Assembly (NCBI GenBank): GCA_027422505.1
Contig: JAPQWV010000017.1
Coordinates: forward strand, 17,609,501-17,673,500
Reading direction: 5' to 3'
Origin: Craterostigma plantagineum
Taxonomy: Eukaryota > Streptophyta > Magnoliopsida > Lamiales > Linderniaceae
Length of the DNA stretch: 64,000 bases
Shown here: positions 45,153-56,376 of the stretch, piece after piece
Numbering within the stretch: position 1 is the stretch's first letter
Layout: each line of letters starts with the position of its first letter
Notes under the pieces: generated by a model
Database searches by the model: none
The model's input: the letters and a program-made list of their open reading frames with translations, nothing else
Told to the model about the DNA's origin: nothing
Translations under genes and position numbers: made by a program

Positions 45153-45182
45153 GATAGATTAGGAATTATTGAGCTCAAATAG
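45153..45182 (+). pseudogene. RNase H of element C, part 2 (C-terminus and stop)
   Basis: Continuation of the frame interrupted at 16098. After the duplicated GATAG it reads RLGIIELK and then TAG at 45180-45182. This closes the pol frame of element C at the expected distance from the IFTKPL motif. Confidence 0.88.
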
Positions 45183-46569
45183 GAAAAGTGACTAGATAAG
45201 TTAGTCCTTAGTATCTCTTCGATCTTATCCCTGATTCTATTGGTATTTTTCTTGATTCTACCTTCCTTATCTATCTTATTTCTTTCCGTTTATGGGGAGA
45301 ATTTTTTTTTCAAATTATCTCTCTAACTAGATTTTCTTTGAGATTTATATTAAAATCTATTTTCAGCCGAAAATTCCTTCTTATTTTTTAACTCTGATCT
45401 TAGTCCTTATTTCCTTCCTTAATCTCCGCGAGATATCCTATGATTTTCATTTAATTTCATCTAACGGGTAGTTTCTCCTTTTACCAATGATTTTTAAAAT
45501 TCAAAATTTGAAATCGTTTCCTTATCTACCTCACTTCTAGTCGATATTACATCTCTCCATAATTTCTTTTCATTCTTATCCAAGAAGCTTTCGACCTTTA
45601 TGTAACCACCCACTCTCTTCCTTCTTGAATCTATTCAACCTTAACTCCTTCACTTCATTATTTCACTTTTCGATCTCAACCATGACGAAACCTAAGGCAT
45701 CGTCAAAAAGTCCGCGTAGGAAGAAAAAGGATCAGGAAAACGACGACAAGCAGGGAACATAGCTGATCTGAAATGGAGTATCAAGGGCATCAAGGATGAC
45801 AACGGGAAGAAGTTCGATGAGATCTCACGGCACCTTATAAGGATTAAAAAGTTTATGAAAGATATCTCCACGGCTCTGAATATCGCTGAATCCTCATCTA
45901 CCTCGTCTGATAGTGATTCCAGTCCTTAGAACTTCGATCCCTAGTGATCTCCTAGCTCTAGTATGCCTAGTTCTCGTATGCCTAGTACTAAGTCTTTTAG
46001 TTTGCTGGTTTTTGGGTTGATAGGTCGTGGTTGGTAGCAGGTTTTTGGTAAGTTGGTGGTGTTTTGGGTCCCTCCTTTTTGATGCTGAAGGGGGAGAATT
46101 TGGGCAATTAATGCCGTGTTTTGCGTGCTTTGGTTAGTGTCGACCATATTTTGGTATGGTGTTGGGTCGTTCACTTTTGGTCCTTTGTTATCTTGGAATG
46201 CTATGATATTATCGGCTTGCTTTTATATGCTTATGTCTTAATCTCTTCGTGCTTGAGTTTGTGATTTGCTAAGGATTAAGGAATTCCGCACATAGGCAGG
46301 GAGAGCAAACTGATATGATCTGATAATTTGCGACATTCCATGGTGACTTGTGACATTCCATATGATATGGTCTGTAAAAGTTTTTGTTGTTGTGCTTTAC
46401 ATAGGAAGATTAACAATTAGACAGGGGGAGCATGCTATGAAACTTGATAAATTTATTTGCTCTAATCACATGTCACATGCCTTGATACTTAAACATGCTG
46501 TGTGCTAAAATTGTTTCATATCGAGTGTACTCATATGCTTAAGATAGGCATTAATTACTTGTCATCATC
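45183..46569 (+). other. Post-pol region of element C
   Basis: AT-rich, mostly non-coding. It holds one short coding remnant (45682-45929, separate entry) and ends in a polypurine tract. No copy of the large ORF3 of A, D and E is present, and no CpG motif array is seen, so C belongs to a different copia group. Confidence 0.6.
45682..45929 (+). pseudogene. Short basic/coiled post-pol ORF of element C
   Basis: ATG at 45682 reads MTKPKASSKSPRRKKKDQEN and stops at 45762. One frame over, the text continues WSIKGIKDDNGKKFDEISRH, then KKFMKDISTALNIAESSS and a Ser/Asp-rich end at a TAG at 45927-45929. This looks like one small ORF of about 80 codons split by a single frameshift: basic N-terminus, short amphipathic helix, Ser-rich tail. 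Its position between pol and the polypurine tract suggests a minor accessory gene. No family recognised. Confidence 0.4.
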
Positions 46570-46583
46570 AAAAAGGGGGAGAT
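46570..46583 (+). promoter_or_regulatory. Polypurine tract of element C
   Basis: AAAAAGGGGGAGAT directly precedes the LTR start TGTAGACC. Confidence 0.85.
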
Positions 46584-48143
46584 TGTAGACCTTTTTGATC
46601 CATTGATTATGAGAGTTTTGATTATTCCAAGTAATTATGTATCATGGGGGTACAATTTAGAAAACTCGATATGTATGATTTATTATATTTAAGCATGTGA
46701 AAATATTCGATGGTGTGCTTCAATGTGATTTAAATCGTTAAGAAAATTGAATATATGTGATCTTATGCTTAACTGGAATATTGATGTGATCACTTGGATA
46801 TGAATGCTTTCGTTTGAATGGAATCTCACTGTGTGCTATATATGGAAAATGTATTCTGTTAAGTGATATGTGAGCTGTACACGTGATTGAGATATTTTAG
46901 GAAAGAATATCACTGTGATCTTCCGGATATGAATGACTATGCTATTTATGGAAAAGATATTCTGATTAAGTGCTTACATGTGATTGATCTATTTTAGGAA
47001 TATTATGAGATATCCGTTGAGTGCAATATTAATTGACTTTTAAAATCAGTGAATCAATTATCTATCTTTCCTTATGCGACTTAGGATTTATATTTTGGAA
47101 AGTGATTAATTGATTATACTTATATGTGGTAATATGTTGATTGAATCTATACATGGAATGCGGTGACAACGGATGAGATTACCACGGAAGGAAAGTAAGA
47201 TTGTGGTATTTATGGTATGAAATCACGCATGACCGTTGAGCTTAATTGGTTTATTCTTGGCATGATTCCTTGAGTTATTGCACGTGATTATTGAGCTTTC
47301 TCTTGCATTCTGTGCTTAACTTTCCTTGTGAAGCGTAGAACCTATTCGTGGATCTATGATACACACTTCACGTTGAAGGGTACGAAACAAACACACAAGC
47401 AAATGAATTCCTTAGAGTGTTTGAGCTTTGATTTGCGAAAAATTCGTAGTTTGTGTTGAGCTTAAATTTGCGAAATTTGTACCCTTTGAGCGATCTTTAG
47501 CAACACCTTACCCTAAAATCCTTGTCTTCGGACGTGATTTGTCTTCAGACGTGTTGAGCGCACAAAGTAGCACGAGTGGAGTCTTCCGCACGTGAAGGGA
47601 CGAATTTGGTGGATTCGGTGGTCCATCGGTAGCAAGCTATGTCGTGGAATTGGTTTCCTTGAAAAACGACGTGGAACGAAACTTGGTGTGCGGCAGCCTA
47701 GGTGGAAGTCTAGTTTTCATAGTGCTTCGATTGTGTAAGGGTCGATGATTTTGTAACCATAACCGGTAATACTTAGTGATTGATTGGGACTCTTGGGGAA
47801 GAACAAACCCCAAGGACAGGATTAAACCCTAGTTGGGGATATAATTTGTATAAAAATCCCGTCTCACTCTACTTTCTGCTATTTACTTTCCTGTGAGACA
47901 GACCCGGAACGCTTTCAAATAACCAGGTAATATCTTTGAAACGTTTTCAGAAAACTACGCGATATCTTTGAAACAGCTTTTGTAAAAAGGTTAGGGATAT
48001 AATATTGATACTCGTATTGCTTTCTACGGACATGCTCTGCAAATATCTTCTTAAAGAAAAGTATTTTTCATAAAAGAACGAGCCAATATTTTTTATAGCC
48101 TAATTCACCCCCCCCCCCCCTCTTAGGCATATTTTAGAATTCA
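46584..48143 (+). repeat. 3' LTR of element C
   Basis: About 1,560 bp, starting TGTAGACCTTTTTG after the polypurine tract and ending near TTTTAGAATTCA, where minus-strand copia F resumes. A TATA-like TATAATTTGTATAAAAAT lies at about 47840-47857. Near the 3' end is a run of 13 C (48108-48120) inside TAATTCACCC...TCTTAGGC, a feature often seen at the end of long plant copia LTRs. The right edge could vary by 3 bp. The partner LTR is not in the window. Confidence 0.75.
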
Positions 48144-48760
48144 TCAGTATGGATCAGTTCTAGAGGCGCACTACTTCTCTCAACAGAGAAGAACGGTGAC
48201 TTGGACATTTTTGCCTCGACACAGACTTCACATTTTTGTTGTGAGTCGACTTCCATTTGTGAAAGCAGGTTTAAACTTATTAACCTCTTCATTTTGTTTA
48301 AACCAACGTGTCCTAATCTATAATGCCATAAATTGGAACACTCAACCAAGTAAGATGAACATTCTTTATTATTACTAGCAAGCTCAATCTCGCGTATTAC
48401 AGGCATTACATTCATCTTAAATAGCCCCTTCTAGAGGTAGCCCTTTCCTACGAAATGACCGTTTTTTGTCAGTACATATTTGTCACTTTCAAACACCTGC
48501 CTAAATCCATATTTGCTCAACAAGGAGCTGGACACCAAATTCTTGCGGATGTCTAGCACTTGCAGCACGTCTTTAAAAGTGAGCTCCTTGCCCGAGGTCA
48601 TCTTGAGCACTACACTTCCTAATCCGACGATGTCAGAAGTGGCTGAGTTACCCATAAATAGCTTCCTGCCTGAAATAGGAATGTAGATCGAAAACATCTC
48701 CTTGTCAGAGCAGACGTTGGCCTCTTATATGAGTGCGGCTAGGTCCATCTCTGTCAGATC
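48144..48760 (-). pseudogene. Protease remnant and GAG-pre-integrase of fragment F
   Basis: The protease C-terminal part reads VCSDKEMF, then [20 protein letters not shown] and [18 protein letters not shown]. The Asp-Thr/Ser-Gly active site expected just before VCSDKEMF is missing, replaced after an in-frame stop by a short junction, so there is a deletion. GAG-pre-integrase follows (NLWHYRLGHVGLNKMKRLIS, CEVCVEAKMSKSPF) up to LELIHTD, where C is inserted. A stop near 48430 separates the two parts. Confidence 0.82.
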
Positions 48761-49558
48761 TGTCCGCAGCTTCCCCTTGGTCAAGTGAGCTTGGTTCTTT
48801 TTGCTCTTTTTCTTCAGCCGACAGTCCTTGGCCATATGCCCAGGTTTGTCGCAGTTGTAGCAGTTGCCCCTTATTTTGTTCGGCTTCTGTGGTGTCGTAT
48901 TAGGCCTTTTGCGCTTTTTGCCGGTGCTAGACTCATCCAGGTTCGCACGTACCTCCACAGTGCCCCTTTTATTCTTGGCCTAAATCCTTCCATTGTCTAC
49001 TTTGTCTCACAATCAGGTCCTCAAGCCCTATTTCCTTACGCTTGTGCTTGAGATAGTTTTTTAAGTCCTTCCACAGGGGTGGCAGCTTCTCTATTATAGC
49101 AGCTACCTGAAAGGATTCGTTGATCTGCATATTCTCCGCGTGTATATCGTGGATTATCAGCTGCAGATCACGGACCTAGTCCAACACTGATTTGGAGCCG
49201 GTCATCTTATAGTCCAAAAACCTGCCGACAATGAATTTTCTTAGTCCGGCATCATCGGTTTTGTACTTTTTGTCCAACGAGTCCCACAACTCTTTAGCAG
49301 TTTTAGCAACTGCATAGACGTTGCATAGGGAGTCCCAAGGCGTTCAAAATGTAATTACGACCCATGAAACCATTATGATTCCAAGCGTCCAACGCCGCCT
49401 GTTGTTGTTCGTCCTCTTCGGGTGCGGCGTCATTGGCGTTCACATGGGGCAGGAGTTCTTTCAAAAAGCGCACCAGGTTTAGAGTCGTGAGATAAAACAA
49501 CATCTTTTGTTGCCATCGTTTGAATCGGCTCCGTTGAATTTCGCCGGCCTTTTGGCAT
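48725..49558 (-). pseudogene. Gag of fragment F
   Basis: From right to left: KFNGAD near 49535, [40 protein letters not shown], then in other frames [36 protein letters not shown] and SESFQVAAIIEKLPPLWKDL-like text, and finally a knuckle CYNCDKPGHMAKDC at about 48870-48830. Single-base gaps (for example a lost T after KFNGAD) and a stop near 49180 break it. UBN2-type copia Gag of the TNT1 group. Confidence 0.8.
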
Positions 49559-51270
49559 GGCTAGTTCCCATCAGCGAAACGGCGGTGGGAATATTCGCTA
49601 TTGTCGCCATTTATCAGACAGAATAACGTGTTACGATTGTTGGTTCCTGTGCTGGGCATCTTATCGATGGCGCTCGTAAAACTCGGACAGAATTTTGGCT
49701 TTTCCATAAAACGTTATGCCCCGTACGTCAGTGCTTCGGGTTGTCGCAATACGTCCCGAAGATACAACGACTTCAGAAATTTTGAAACGTCGCACACCAT
49801 AACAAAATTATCGGGCGAATCTACTAAAGACTCGAGCCTTTATTGCTCTACTATTGCTTTATTATGCCTTAGGAGATGCTGTCAACTTTTAATGAAATGC
49901 TGGGAGTGAATTGAATGAATTTACATTCTGTCAGGGGACCTATTTATAGTTTCTGAAAAGCTGCAGGGGTCAATTCGCGAAAAGTTATAACTTTTCAGTT
50001 GACCTCCTTGGACAGGGCCGAATCTGTAAATAGATGTAACCTTTGGCCATGGGTCAATCTGGGAATAGTCATAACTCTTGGACTGATACCCAATACCCCT
50101 GCGCCACATCACCATGCCATGTCAGCGCCAAATCACCGCCACGTCGTCCTCGCCAGCCCACGTGTCAGTGACACGTCATCAGCCCACCACGTCATCATTC
50201 TTTTATTTTTTTATTATTTTTTATATACATTTTTATTTTTTATTTTATTTGGGATGGCTTTACTAATTTTCTCATTCATCCGATATCGGTTTTGAGCTAA
50301 TTAATCTTCGTTAGATTCGTCTCGAAACGTAGATTCGTAATCTTTCAACGATTTTTCGTTTCGGCGACCGACGACTTCTCGTTTTAATAAAATCGTTTCA
50401 GCTCTTCTCTTAGTGGGTTATACCCACACTTGGGCCCAAGGCCCATTTGGACTCAAAACCCAACCCAAAAGAGTATAGACCAAGTGTTTGCTCACCTCAT
50501 AATCCATATAAATATGCAGATCGATCCTAACAATATGTTTGGTTACAGAGGCTAGTTTGCTTTCACATGCTTGGTATACTAGAGTTTTTTCCTTTTCGTC
50601 GTCCATACTTTATTTTCTGTTTCTTCGACATCGAGAAACTCAAGGAAAATCCGACCACCAAAGAGCATCAAGCTCTCATCGACTTAAGACTACTCGAAGC
50701 TGGATCCAAATCCGCTCTTCAATCCATGTTACTATTGGAATGTGTCGTGAATATATAAAATGAAGATATTAATTGTGATTGTATTGATATATTGAGGGTT
50801 GCATCCTATACCGATTTAGATGTCCCCAGGTGTGGCACGACTGAAGGTCTAACACATAAATATAATAACGGTAAATTAAACAAGCGTCATAACGTGCATA
50901 AAAAACCGGCTTTAATTTCCATCATAAAACCACTTGATAATAGGTGGAGCTGTCTCTTAATATAGGCTGACTATCAATTTGGGATAACCCTAGTTTATAA
51001 TTTCACCATATTGAAATTCAACAATAGGTTTCGTCCAATTAATATTTTATTATAAAATCAATATATATTTCAAAATAACAGAATTGATGTGAATGATTGA
51101 AATTCGTAACAATCAAATCTCATTGTTATACTAATATGTCACAAAAATATATTCACGCAATTACACACCTAAAAGATATAATATATATTTGAAAACATAA
51201 TTCGATTCTTGTACTTTATAGCAAACCTGATTTTCATTATTACAAAGATATTACAAGACCATATCAAAAC
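49559..51270. other. Region without a clear gene; probable 5' end of fragment F and degenerate sequence
   Basis: Around 49560-50200 the minus strand has a TATA-like CTATAAATAG (49941-49950) and AATAAA signals, consistent with the leader or LTR of F, but no matching LTR or primer site could be resolved. At 50640-50720 the segment GAGCATCAAGCTC...CTTAAGACTAC resembles 53555-53600. The rest is AT-rich without recognisable coding content. Confidence 0.35.
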
Positions 51271-51275
51271 AAACC

Positions 51276-51286
51276 TTATATATAAA
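51276..51286 (+). promoter_or_regulatory. TATA box of the cysteine-rich peptide gene
   Basis: TTATATATAAA lies about 75 bp upstream of the ATG at 51357, a usual spacing for a short plant 5' untranslated region. Confidence 0.6.
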
Positions 51287-51356
51287 GGGGATACAAAACC
51301 CCTCTGAAATGCATTACATTCAGAAAATATACTTACAAACACACACAAAAACAATA

Positions 51357-51726
51357 ATGGCGGCGGCTCTAAAGAAAACTGTGGTTCTGATGTTGGTCGT
51401 GGTCTTCATGCTGATCTCCCTCGGTTAATACTCCAATATTCATATATCTATTTTATTATTTGATACGTGCTTTAATTATTAGTAATGATATATATATTTA
51501 TAACAGCGTCGAGTGAATATGGTTATGAATGCCGAAACGATGACAACTGCAAAAGCAAAGCAGCTAAGTGCCCATCGAAGACGAGTTTCTGCGTTAGACT
51601 AAATTGCGTTTGCGGTCCTTTTCAGAGGGAGTGCTTCTCCGACAAAGACTGTAAGGGAAGAACAAACAGAATTTGCTTCCCTCATGTTTGTTCCAAGGAG
51701 GCAAATGTGTTTGCAAGAGTAAATGA
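51357..51726 (+). pseudogene. Two-domain secreted cysteine-rich (defensin-like) peptide gene, frameshifted near its end
   Basis: Exon 1 (51357-51423) encodes most of a signal peptide (MAAALKKTVVLMLVVVFMLI). An 83-bp intron (GTTAAT...TAACAG) interrupts the Ala codon, and exon 2 starts at 51507 with SSEYGYEC. Such an intron at the end of the signal peptide is typical of plant defensin-like and nodule-type cysteine-rich peptides. The mature part holds two similar modules with spacing C-x5-C-x6-C-x6-C-x4-C-x1-C and C-x5-C-x7-C-x4-C. The last two cysteines (C-x1-C) and a stop at 51724-51726 lie one frame over, so a one-base indel near 51700 disrupts the end. Read straight on, the frame runs to 51862 with hydrophobic text unlike the family. 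Target or role unknown. Confidence 0.65.
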
Positions 51727-52230
51727 TGATGTAAAAAGATTATATGAAACAAATAAAAATTTATTATGCTTTCTACCTTTCTTGTGTCTCCATCTTATAT
51801 CTCTCACCTCATTTATTTCTGGTTCGTATAGTATATTGTGTTTATCAAAAACCTTTATTTAACACCGTAGGTTTTCCTCCATATTCTTTCAAGTAAGCTA
51901 TATTTCGTGGACATTGATAAAATAACCCCTTTGATTACAAAAATATTATTAGGATATAAGTTGTCGTTTAAGTCAAAACCATGAGCATTATATACAAGTC
52001 CATGTCGGGTATCACTCTAACAAGAGCTGTGAATTCATCCAGTGACCCATCCCGCCCCGCCAAAGGGGTGGGACGGGCTGCAATTTCTCAGGCCCGCCAG
52101 CTATATGTTCAATTATATATATTATTATATTGAGAATATATTAAATTAATAGTTAATATTCATTATTTATTTAATGAATATATAATTAACGGCATGTTTA
52201 TCCATAATTTATTAATAAGTATCATAATGA
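51727..52230. other. Intergenic, AT-rich
   Basis: Contains the 3' flank of the peptide gene. A short GC-rich stretch at about 52045-52115 (CCCGCCCCGCCAAAGGGG...GGCCCGCC) may be a transposon remnant. No gene is seen. Confidence 0.4.
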
Positions 52231-53342
<1,112 letters not shown>

Positions 53343-53857
53343 TTATATGACGTTGGGATTGGGTTTTGATATCCAACAATAATCCCCTCAAACACAATAC
53401 CACCAAACGCGGCCTGTAAACACACGTATCAGTCCTAACAATATATTTCCCTTCACTTGCTTCATTCAGCAGCGAGTTTCTTCTAATTCCTTTTTAGTTT
53501 TTATTTCGAAAAATTTCAATTTTTCAAGGCGTAATTAACAGAAAATGCCACCATGAGAGAGCATCAAGCTCGAAATCTTAAGACTACACGGAGCTACATA
53601 ATTACTTCATATGGGTGGGTGATCCAAGTTCTTAAAATTGCTAAAAATGGCATCGCATGATAATATGCTCTTAGCTTAATAGTTTTGCTCTTAGCTGAGG
53701 AAGATAAAGTTGAAAGAGCACAAAAGAATCGAAGTCGATAGCATCTAAATAAAGTGCCCGCCATGGTTTTTATTTATTCGTACAGATATTGATTTCTCTC
53801 ATGGATAACAACGAAGATGAAGCGAGCCAACAATGCAACAAGAAACAGCAATACGGA
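53343..53857. other. Intergenic; 3' flank of MnSOD
   Basis: 53430-53610 partly repeats 50520-50720 (TCCTAACAATAT, CACTTGCTTC, GAGCATCAAGCTC, CTTAAGACTACAC), so a local duplication flanks the cysteine-rich peptide gene. No gene is seen; the part near 53800 is the 3' untranslated region of MnSOD. Confidence 0.4.
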
Positions 53858-55770
53858 TTAAATGGACTCTTTGTCATAAATTTCACCGGCATGTTTCCAG
53901 TTGATGACCTTCCATATGTTCTTAAGGTAGTCTGGCCTAACATTTTTGTACTGGAGTTCAAAGAGCATAGAAAGAAACCATATCAGAAAGAACATCCAAG
54001 ACACACAAAAAACAATTAAAAGACATGCAAGTAAAATGCCAAAACACAAATTTTATAGATGAGATGACTGATTTTGCATAAACGTGACAACAACAAGCCA
54101 TGAGATGACTGATTTCGCATCTAATTTCTATTTTTGTCACCTTTGGTTAAAAACTTGTTACTGCAATAGGCAAAAAGAACTACCTGCAAATAGTAAGCAT
54201 GCTCCCAAACATCAATGCCCAGCAAAGGAACCAAGCTTCCTCCTTTAGTAACGAGAGGATCCTGCAATTGTAAAAGAATAGAGCAGAATCAACAAAGGGC
54301 ATAATGTAGTGAGCTTATTCACGTGTGAAAATTTGACTATAAAAACAAGTGCTTAAATTGTTGCATAATGAAATCTCAGACTGGGGAAGCAAGCAGGCTT
54401 AAGAAAGCTTAAAGGAAGTAAAACCCCATGAAACAAAGGGGTATTGAAAAGAAAAAAATTTACCTGATTTGCAGTGGTCTCTACCACCAAACGCTTTAGT
54501 TCTTTGTCCAAACCAAGCCACTGGGGATTTTGGTAATCATACAAAAGTCCATCAATTACTATTTTTACCGCTAGCTATTATTCGTAAAGCTAAAGCTTCA
54601 CCTATGAACGCCAGCTTATTACAAATACACTTACCACCCATCCAGAGCCCTGTAGTGCAGCACCTTCTGCCTTCATTTTCTGTACAAGAACATCCAATGA
54701 GCCAAAATGGTTGTCGATTGCCCAACCCAAGGAGCCTTTGGGAGGCTCCCCACCACCTTCCTGTAGCATTGTTCAAAACTTCTAAAAGATCATATACATA
54801 AATATTAAGAAAAGATTCATTCAAGCTTCAACATGGGTATAGATTTACATGAGCAGGAGCCAGATTCTTCCAGAAAATCGAGTGATTGATATGCCCTGCG
54901 AAATGTGTAAATCTCAGTTACCTTTTCCAGCCACAAAACAAATATCAATTATCACAGATGTTGATCAGATCATAAAATGATAACTAATCCACAATAAGCT
55001 GCCTCCTTAGTCGACTAATCGATAAAGAAAATATAAAATCAATAATCAGTCAGACCCTTTCCAACTAACTGGAATCTTAATCGATAAAAATTACATTCGA
55101 TGAAGCAGCATACTCATCATTAACTCCAAATAAGGTTGCCCCTTAGTTGAATAATCGACATAATCATTTAGACCCTTTCCGGCTTATTGGATTAGAACTA
55201 TAACCAGAATACAAATTTATTGATCCGATGCAATACCAACATCCAAAAAGTAAAAACTACATTCAGTCATTTCAAAACACTAAATTCAAACTTATATATA
55301 AATAAACCTGAGAAAAAGTTAGCCAGACACCAGCACCACCAAGCAGAAACAACCTCAAACAATCAAAACCGAAAGTGCCAATGCCAACCAACTAACCACA
55401 CAAAGCCAACAGCTAACACTCGCAAGATTCCATTTGTCATATCGACTAAATTACAAAAATCAGATCGATCCATCAACTACAAAAAACCAATACCTCCTCC
55501 GTTGAATTTGATTGCGGCCTGCAGCTTCAAAACGATGGAGGAATCTCCTTTAGCCACCGCAGCGTCTAACTTTTCAAGTGCAGCATTGTAATTTGTGACG
55601 TAGGTCTGATGATGCTTCTGGTGGTGAAGCTTCATGATCTCGCCGCTAATGGCGGGCTCGAGAGCGCCATAATCGTAAGGGAGATCGGGGAGAGAAAATG
55701 TCTGAAGCGAACGGAACCCAAATTTGGGCCGCGTTAAGGCTTGGCGAGCGATTAGGGTTCGTAGAGCCAT
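53858..55770 (-). CDS. MSD1: Mitochondrial manganese superoxide dismutase, six exons
   Basis: Converts superoxide to oxygen and hydrogen peroxide in the mitochondrial matrix. Exons (high to low): 55770-55494, 54895-54849, 54760-54635, 54520-54464, 54261-54184, 53950-53858, all with GT-AG borders. Together they give 225 codons plus TAA, usual for plant MnSOD. The N-terminus ([20 protein letters not shown]) is Arg-rich, as expected of a mitochondrial presequence. The Fe/Mn-SOD alpha-hairpin shows [15 protein letters not shown] and [15 protein letters not shown], and the C-terminal domain ends with [19 protein letters not shown]. Metal ligands are the His of the first helix, the His of HINHS, and Asp and His of DVWEH. 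No frame damage. A MULE begins about 145 bp upstream and may affect the promoter. Confidence 0.95.
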
Positions 55771-55914
55771 GACTGAAGATTTGATTGATTGCTTTGGGAG
55801 AATTTTAAAAAAGAGGAACGATTCTATTTCGTTTTAAAAAAAGAGGAACGGGTTCTCAAATGACTGAAATACCCTTACTAAAAAACTGGTTAAGGAGGCT
55901 AATTCGTTTTTTTA
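55771..55914. other. Short MnSOD upstream region
   Basis: The 144 bp between the MnSOD ATG and the first TTATTCGAGT repeats contain two AAAAAAGAGGAACG copies (about 55811 and 55838). No TATA box is obvious in this stretch. Confidence 0.4.
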
Positions 55915-56200
55915 ACAGTGAAAAGTTATTCGAGTTTTATTCGAGTGACACAATACTCGAATAATCGACTCGGATAAATGCATTTTTGATTTATTAAAAG
56001 CGAAAAATTATTCGGATTTATTCGAGTAAAAGCAAGACTCGAATGACTTACTCTAATAATAAATCGAAGAGATAAGGTGACTCGAATAATGTGCAGAAAA
56101 TTTAAACGAGTAAGCTACATTATTCGAGTATCTTATCGAGAGTTCTTTTCGAGTCAAAACTCGAATAAAGAACTCGAATAATATACTCGAATAAGCAGTG
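55915..56200. repeat. Left TTATTCGAGT motif array of the MULE
   Basis: About fifteen copies or near copies of TATTCGAGT/ACTCGAATA in both orientations (for example GTTATTCGAGTTTTATTCGAG at 55925, AGAACTCGAATAATATACTCG near 56170). The intervening DNA is AT-rich. Confidence 0.85.
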
Positions 56201-56376
56201 TTTTAAAAAGCTCGGAAAGAAAATTAGACACAAATCACTCGAAAACCTTAAATCCCTCGCGCTCTCTCTTCGAATACAAATCACTCGAAAAATCTTACAC
56301 AAGCCCAAGCATAATCAAATGGCGAAAAGAAAAACGAGATCATCGGAGCCTTCCGCGCCTGTTCGTATCCGGGTGG

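Larger units (their letters stand above)
48144..49558 (-). mobile_element. Ty1/copia retrotransposon fragment F (Tork/TNT1-like)
   Basis: Minus-strand Gag, zinc knuckle, protease remnant and GAG-pre-integrase; integrase is cut at APLELIHTD by the insertion of element C. Text such as [20 protein letters not shown] and [20 protein letters not shown] is characteristic of TNT1/Tork-type plant elements, a different lineage from A to E. The rest of pol would lie left of C's 5' end, outside what can be identified here. Confidence 0.85.

Noticed and set aside
49601..49909. Plus-strand frame of 102 codons over the 5' side of fragment F
   Set aside because: It runs antisense to the probable leader of F and shows no known domain.
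50085..50098. Primer-binding-site-like TTGGGTATCAGTCC (minus strand) for fragment F
   Set aside because: Two or more mismatches to the initiator tRNA-Met complement and no LTR end beside it.
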